From: Hominenteromicrobium mulieris
GTDB taxonomy: Bacteria; Bacillota; Clostridia; Oscillospirales; Acutalibacteraceae
Assembly: GCF_020687165.1 (NCBI RefSeq)
Contig: NZ_JAJEQC010000003.1
Strand: one strand, 5' to 3'
Length of the DNA stretch: 64,000 nucleotides
Shown: positions 61,226 to 64,000 of the stretch, one piece after another
How positions within the stretch are numbered: position 1 is the first letter of the stretch
Layout of the letters: the number at the start of each line of letters is the position of its first letter
Notes under the pieces: generated by a model
Seen by the model: only the letters and a program-made list of their open reading frames with translations
Database searches by the model: none
What the model was told of the DNA's origin: nothing
Position numbers and translations under genes: made by a program

Positions 61226-61273
61226 AAAACCGCCTGCTCATGTATCAAAATTAGATACATAGCGGGCGGTTTT
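61226..61273. terminator. Terminator of the ABC cassette
   Basis: AAAACCGCC(T)GCT(C)ATGTATC pairs with GATACATAGC(G)GGCGGTTTTA, followed by TATATGG. Serves the cassette and probably the convergent LytTR gene. Confidence 0.8.
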
Positions 61274-61295
61274 ATATGGAATATGAAATAAGAAG

Positions 61296-62042
61296 TTATC
61301 TTACGGGTTGTTGTATTTCATTAGGTGTTTTATATAGTAATACGCTTCTAATGGCAGTAAAGTTTGAGTGACTGATCGGTAGGCTCTCTTGATTATCCAA
61401 CTTAACTTCTGCATCAGCAAAGCAAGTCACATGATCTATATTTACAAAGCAGCTTCTGTCTATAAATAAAAATCTACTGTCATTTATTTCTTTATAAATC
61501 TCTTTTAACGGTAATTGAAGATGAAAATTGCCGTTCTTTGCTTTGATCATGGTTATACGATTAACTCGCTTTACGTATAAGACATCATCTAATGGAATTC
61601 GGATAATTTCCGAATAATGAGAAAACGTGTAGTATCTTTTTTGCTTTTTAGCGGAAATTTCCAGTGCAGTGCAAATTGCTTCCGACAGATCCGAAAACAA
61701 ATTGTGTGTGGATAGATACCGAAATGCGCCTACCTGATACCCCAGCCGAGTAAAATCGTAGTCGAGAAACTTTGAAAAGAGAATGACGATAGTGTCCGTA
61801 GCGGTTTTTCGTATTTCCGAAAGTAAACGAAAATCTTCATGTGGATGAGCATCAATTTCGACCATAAGAATATCGAAGTGAATTCCATCTACCATATCAT
61901 CACGAAGCGATGCTAATTGCTTATACTGTTCAATCGAAATACACTTAGTTTCATTTTTATATGTTTCTACAAAGCTTTGAATATGAGATTCTATTTTTTC
62001 CAATAGTTCGTAGTTTTTTCCGCAAAGTGCTAAACGAAACAT
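61296..62042 (-). CDS. LytTR regulator with degenerate receiver
   Basis: A 248-aa protein: a receiver-like domain (residues 1-120) and a C-terminal LytTR DNA-binding domain (YYTFSHYSEIIRIPLDDVLYVKRVNRITMI...FLFIDRSCFVNIDHV). The phosphoacceptor Asp is replaced by Glu62 (ILMVEID), and the N-terminal acidic pocket CDDD is LCGKN. It is therefore probably not phosphorylated, or is locked in an active-like state. No partner kinase nearby. ATG at 62042 behind GGGAGG. Convergent with the ABC cassette and a plausible regulator of it. Confidence 0.85.
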   Translation of the reverse strand: MFRLALCGKNYELLEKIESHIQSFVETYKNETKCISIEQYKQLASLRDDMVDGIHFDILMVEIDAHPHEDFRLLSEIRKTATDTIVILFSKFLDYDFTRLGYQVGAFRYLSTHNLFSDLSEAICTALEISAKKQKRYYTFSHYSEIIRIPLDDVLYVKRVNRITMIKAKNGNFHLQLPLKEIYKEINDSRFLFIDRSCFVNIDHVTCFADAEVKLDNQESLPISHSNFTAIRSVLLYKTPNEIQQPVR

Positions 62043-62299
62043 GATTATACCTCCCGTCCGCAATTTAGTATGTTCTAATTTCAGTAGAATTTCTTAAGAT
62101 ACTAAAGGTTCGCTTATCTTTAGAAAATTACTGAATAAGAATCTTAAAGTAGCTTCATATTATCATTCTTCTTTAATTTTGTACGTATTTTTGCATGAAT
62201 TGATTATTTTGTTGATTTAATCCATAATTAGTAAGTCCAAATCAAGTTTTTTGTATGACAGGCGTTTTTAATACTTTTAGAGAAAAATAAAAACAAAAA
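62043..62299. other. AT-rich intergenic region
   Basis: Very AT-rich; holds the upstream region of the LytTR gene. No gene or clear promoter pair could be assigned. Confidence 0.4.
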
Positions 62300-62341
62300 A
62301 ACAACGCTATGATGATTCATAAAAATCGCCATAGCGTTGTT
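62300..62341 (-). terminator. Terminator of the XRE gene
   Basis: AACAACGCTATG pairs perfectly with CATAGCGTTGTT. On the minus strand it is followed by TTTTTTTGTTTTTATTTTT. Confidence 0.75.
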
Positions 62342-62452
62342 TTACTCTTATTAAAATTAAACTTTATAACACCTTTAATTAGCACATTTCTCAAAACAGT
62401 ACATAAAATTCTGCGATTCAAGCAAAAATGCAGAGTTTTAAATTATGTTATT

Positions 62453-62788
62453 CTATACTGATTTGGGGTGTTTTAATTTGTTTAAGCCCCGAATAACCTG
62501 CAGCACGTACTTCTGTTCCTCTAAATCCAGTTTTTGAGTTTCCTTTAATACCTGCGACAAAATATAGTCTTGCGTCACAGGCGTATCTAAATTAATATAG
62601 AAGTCATCGATTCTCATACCGAAAATTTCTGCAAGCCTTTCCTGATGTTTCATATTCGGATGCAGAGACCCGGATTCCCATCTGGCAATCGATGAAACGG
62701 AAGTATCACAAAGTTCGGCAAGCTTCTCTTGCGTCATGCCTTGTAAAAGTCTTAATTCTTTGATTCTACCACCAATAGAATTGCCCAT
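62453..62788 (-). CDS. XRE-family transcriptional regulator
   Basis: A 111-aa protein with a Cro/C1 helix-turn-helix (GGRIKELRLLQGMTQEKLAELCDTSVSSIARWESGSLHPN) and a helical C-terminus. ATG at 62788 behind AGAGGTGG. Divergent from the 62912 gene, so it may control it. Confidence 0.85.
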   Translation of the reverse strand: MGNSIGGRIKELRLLQGMTQEKLAELCDTSVSSIARWESGSLHPNMKHQERLAEIFGMRIDDFYINLDTPVTQDYILSQVLKETQKLDLEEQKYVLQVIRGLNKLKHPKSV

Positions 62789-62911
62789 AGAACCACCTCT
62801 ACAAAATTTTAGCAAGAAACCTTATTTTGCACCATTGCGTAAAACGCAAAAGAGGTTTACTTATTTGACAGGTTCCGATATAATGAGAAAAAGATAATTG
62901 GAGGTTATTCT

Positions 62912-63457
62912 ATGCAATATCAATTCTCTATGAACGAATCTGTTGAATCTGTAACCCGGAAATTGGTTGCTCTTTGTAAAACACAGAAGGCCCCAGAAAG
63001 CCGAGCTCAAATGTTCCGATTATTCCAGCTGTTATGCAGTATGAAATTTGATTTTTATCTTATATTATCTATTCTCTGTAATCTAAACGAGTTCAGTACA
63101 TCTGAACTTAAAATAATTTTGCAAGCCTCTCCCTCGCCAGATCAAATTCTTCAACCGACACCGCAGAATATTCGTATTACTATTCCTCGTTGGACGCCTT
63201 CAAAGTATCATTCTGGCCGCATTGCAGATATTGTTACAGATGTTTACGAAAAAATAGATCGTGCTCTTCCCGGTATTTACATTTATAATAGTAATTTAAA
63301 CCCTAAAAATGCACGCAGCTTAAATGATCTGTATGTATTGGTAATTGTGGAAAACTCAATCAGATGGTATGATATAAACAGACGATGTAATTACTCATTT
63401 TCAAAGCCCACAATAACAGAGGAGGTTTATACCCATGTTGAAAATAGCTTTATGTGA
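62912..63457 (+). CDS. Hypothetical protein upstream of a response regulator
   Basis: A 181-aa protein with no recognised domain. Helical N-terminus (VTRKLVALCKTQKAPESRAQMFRLFQLLC), then a mixed region with NARSLNDLYVLVIVENSIRWYD. ATG behind TTGGAGG. Its 3' end overlaps the following LytTR gene by 24 bp, so the two are coupled. Confidence 0.65.
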   Translation: MQYQFSMNESVESVTRKLVALCKTQKAPESRAQMFRLFQLLCSMKFDFYLILSILCNLNEFSTSELKIILQASPSPDQILQPTPQNIRITIPRWTPSKYHSGRIADIVTDVYEKIDRALPGIYIYNSNLNPKNARSLNDLYVLVIVENSIRWYDINRRCNYSFSKPTITEEVYTHVENSFM

Positions 63458-64000
63458 CGACGACGCTGTGTTTCTCAAAGAACTCACAGGAAAAATACAA
63501 GAGTTGTTACGTTTTGAAGAGAAAAATGCAGCCATTGCATCTTTCGTAAATCCAACAGCACTCACCGCTTCCGTTGCCAGCGGAGATCGCTTTGATATTT
63601 TCATTTTAGATGTTGAAATGCCTCAGATAGATGGATTCAAAGTTGCGGCTGATCTTCGAAAGTATCAGCCCAATGTCGCATTAATCTTTTTAACCTCTCA
63701 TTTACAATATGCGCCGGAAGGCTATAAGGTAGACGCACTTCGATTTATTTCAAAATTAAATGTAGACGAAACTCTGCCTGAGGCTTTACAGAAAGCTCTT
63801 CACACATTAGAGCAACAAGATCAGCATTCGCTACTTGTTCAGCACTATAAAAATTTCAGCAGAGTACTTTACCAGAATATTATCTATGTTCGAAAAACTG
63901 CCCGCAGTGTGCAAATCATTACGTCAAATCAAGGTGTGATCAAAGATAATCGAGGTATAAAAGAACTATTTGACATCCTCAATGACCCGCGATTCATTTT
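63434..64000 (+). CDS. LytTR-family response regulator (partial)
   Basis: 189 codons are visible. The receiver is complete: CDDD acidic pocket, phosphoacceptor in FILDVEMPQIDG, and LTSH switch. The LytTR domain begins near residue 125 (HYKNFSRVLYQNIIYVRKTARSVQIITSN) and is cut by the window edge. Start behind GAGGAGG. The partner histidine kinase would lie beyond 64000. Such pairs typically regulate peptide or bacteriocin export genes. Confidence 0.88.

Noticed and set aside
1..64000. CRISPR arrays and rRNA genes
   Set aside because: No regularly spaced repeats with unique spacers and no rRNA-like sequence were seen in the window.

Overview
The window reads as a chromosome segment of an anaerobic, spore-forming Clostridia, most likely of the Oscillospirales/Ruminococcaceae type. 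The support is a Gram-positive PolC polymerase, an NfnAB transhydrogenase, a BlaI-type regulator, a remnant of a CotJC-type manganese catalase, and a GC-rich core interrupted by distinctly AT-richer acquired blocks. Rank below order is inference.

Layout. (1) 1-1981: feoAB, a FeoA-FeoB fusion on the minus strand, running off the left edge. (2) 2281-11835: a small AT-richer integrative element inserted at the 3' end of a tRNA gene with anticodon CAU. It is bounded by a 10-bp direct repeat, TGGTGGGCCA. It carries a recombination operon (small resolvase, CX5R phosphatase-like protein, large serine recombinase), an operon of a short XRE protein, an endonuclease III-like protein and an unknown Cys-tailed protein, a divergent XRE repressor with operator palindromes, a primase-helicase, and a transposase-like protein. 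(3) 11900-17700: housekeeping genes (CD1247-like acidic zinc protein, efp, an M24 peptidase, yqeG, rpsU, a BlaI-like regulator, asparaginase, a GNAT enzyme). (4) 17700-24830: histidine operon hisZ-G-D-C-B-[A-I fusion]-E, followed by a methyltransferase and an acetyltransferase. hisH and hisF are absent from it. (5) 24900-35815: polC, then pyrH-frr-uppS-cdsA-dxr-rseP-ispG, which couples ribosome recycling, phospholipid and isoprenoid synthesis and membrane proteolysis. (6) 35900-42300: a putative lipoprotein, an iron-type alcohol dehydrogenase, nfnAB, an SGNH hydrolase and a YbaK deacylase. (7) 42300-46570: teichoic-acid-type genes (tagD, a GT2-TagF fusion, a TagB/F-like protein).

(8) 46940-56525: a truncated manganese catalase/CotJC gene abuts a decayed Tn1549-like conjugative element. 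Its parA has an internal deletion, its Dcm methyltransferase has an in-frame amber codon, and Dcm is joined by deletion to the last ~100 codons of virB4. parB, ardA, a Fic protein, an XRE membrane protein, a toprim protein, a DUF3846 protein and a CHAP peptidase remain open. No integrase, relaxase or coupling protein is left. (9) 56700-61275: an AT-richer cassette of a secreted 152-aa protein, an anchored Ser/Glu-rich protein, two ABC permeases, an ABC ATPase and a second anchored protein, ended by a strong terminator. (10) 61296-64000: a LytTR regulator with a degenerate receiver, an XRE regulator, an unknown protein and an intact LytTR response regulator cut by the right edge.

The most interesting parts are the tRNA-targeted element, whose recombinase gene changes its 3' end on integration and which carries an uncharacterised XRE/EndoIII-like/Cys-tail operon, and the secreted protein-ABC-LytTR cassette at the right end.
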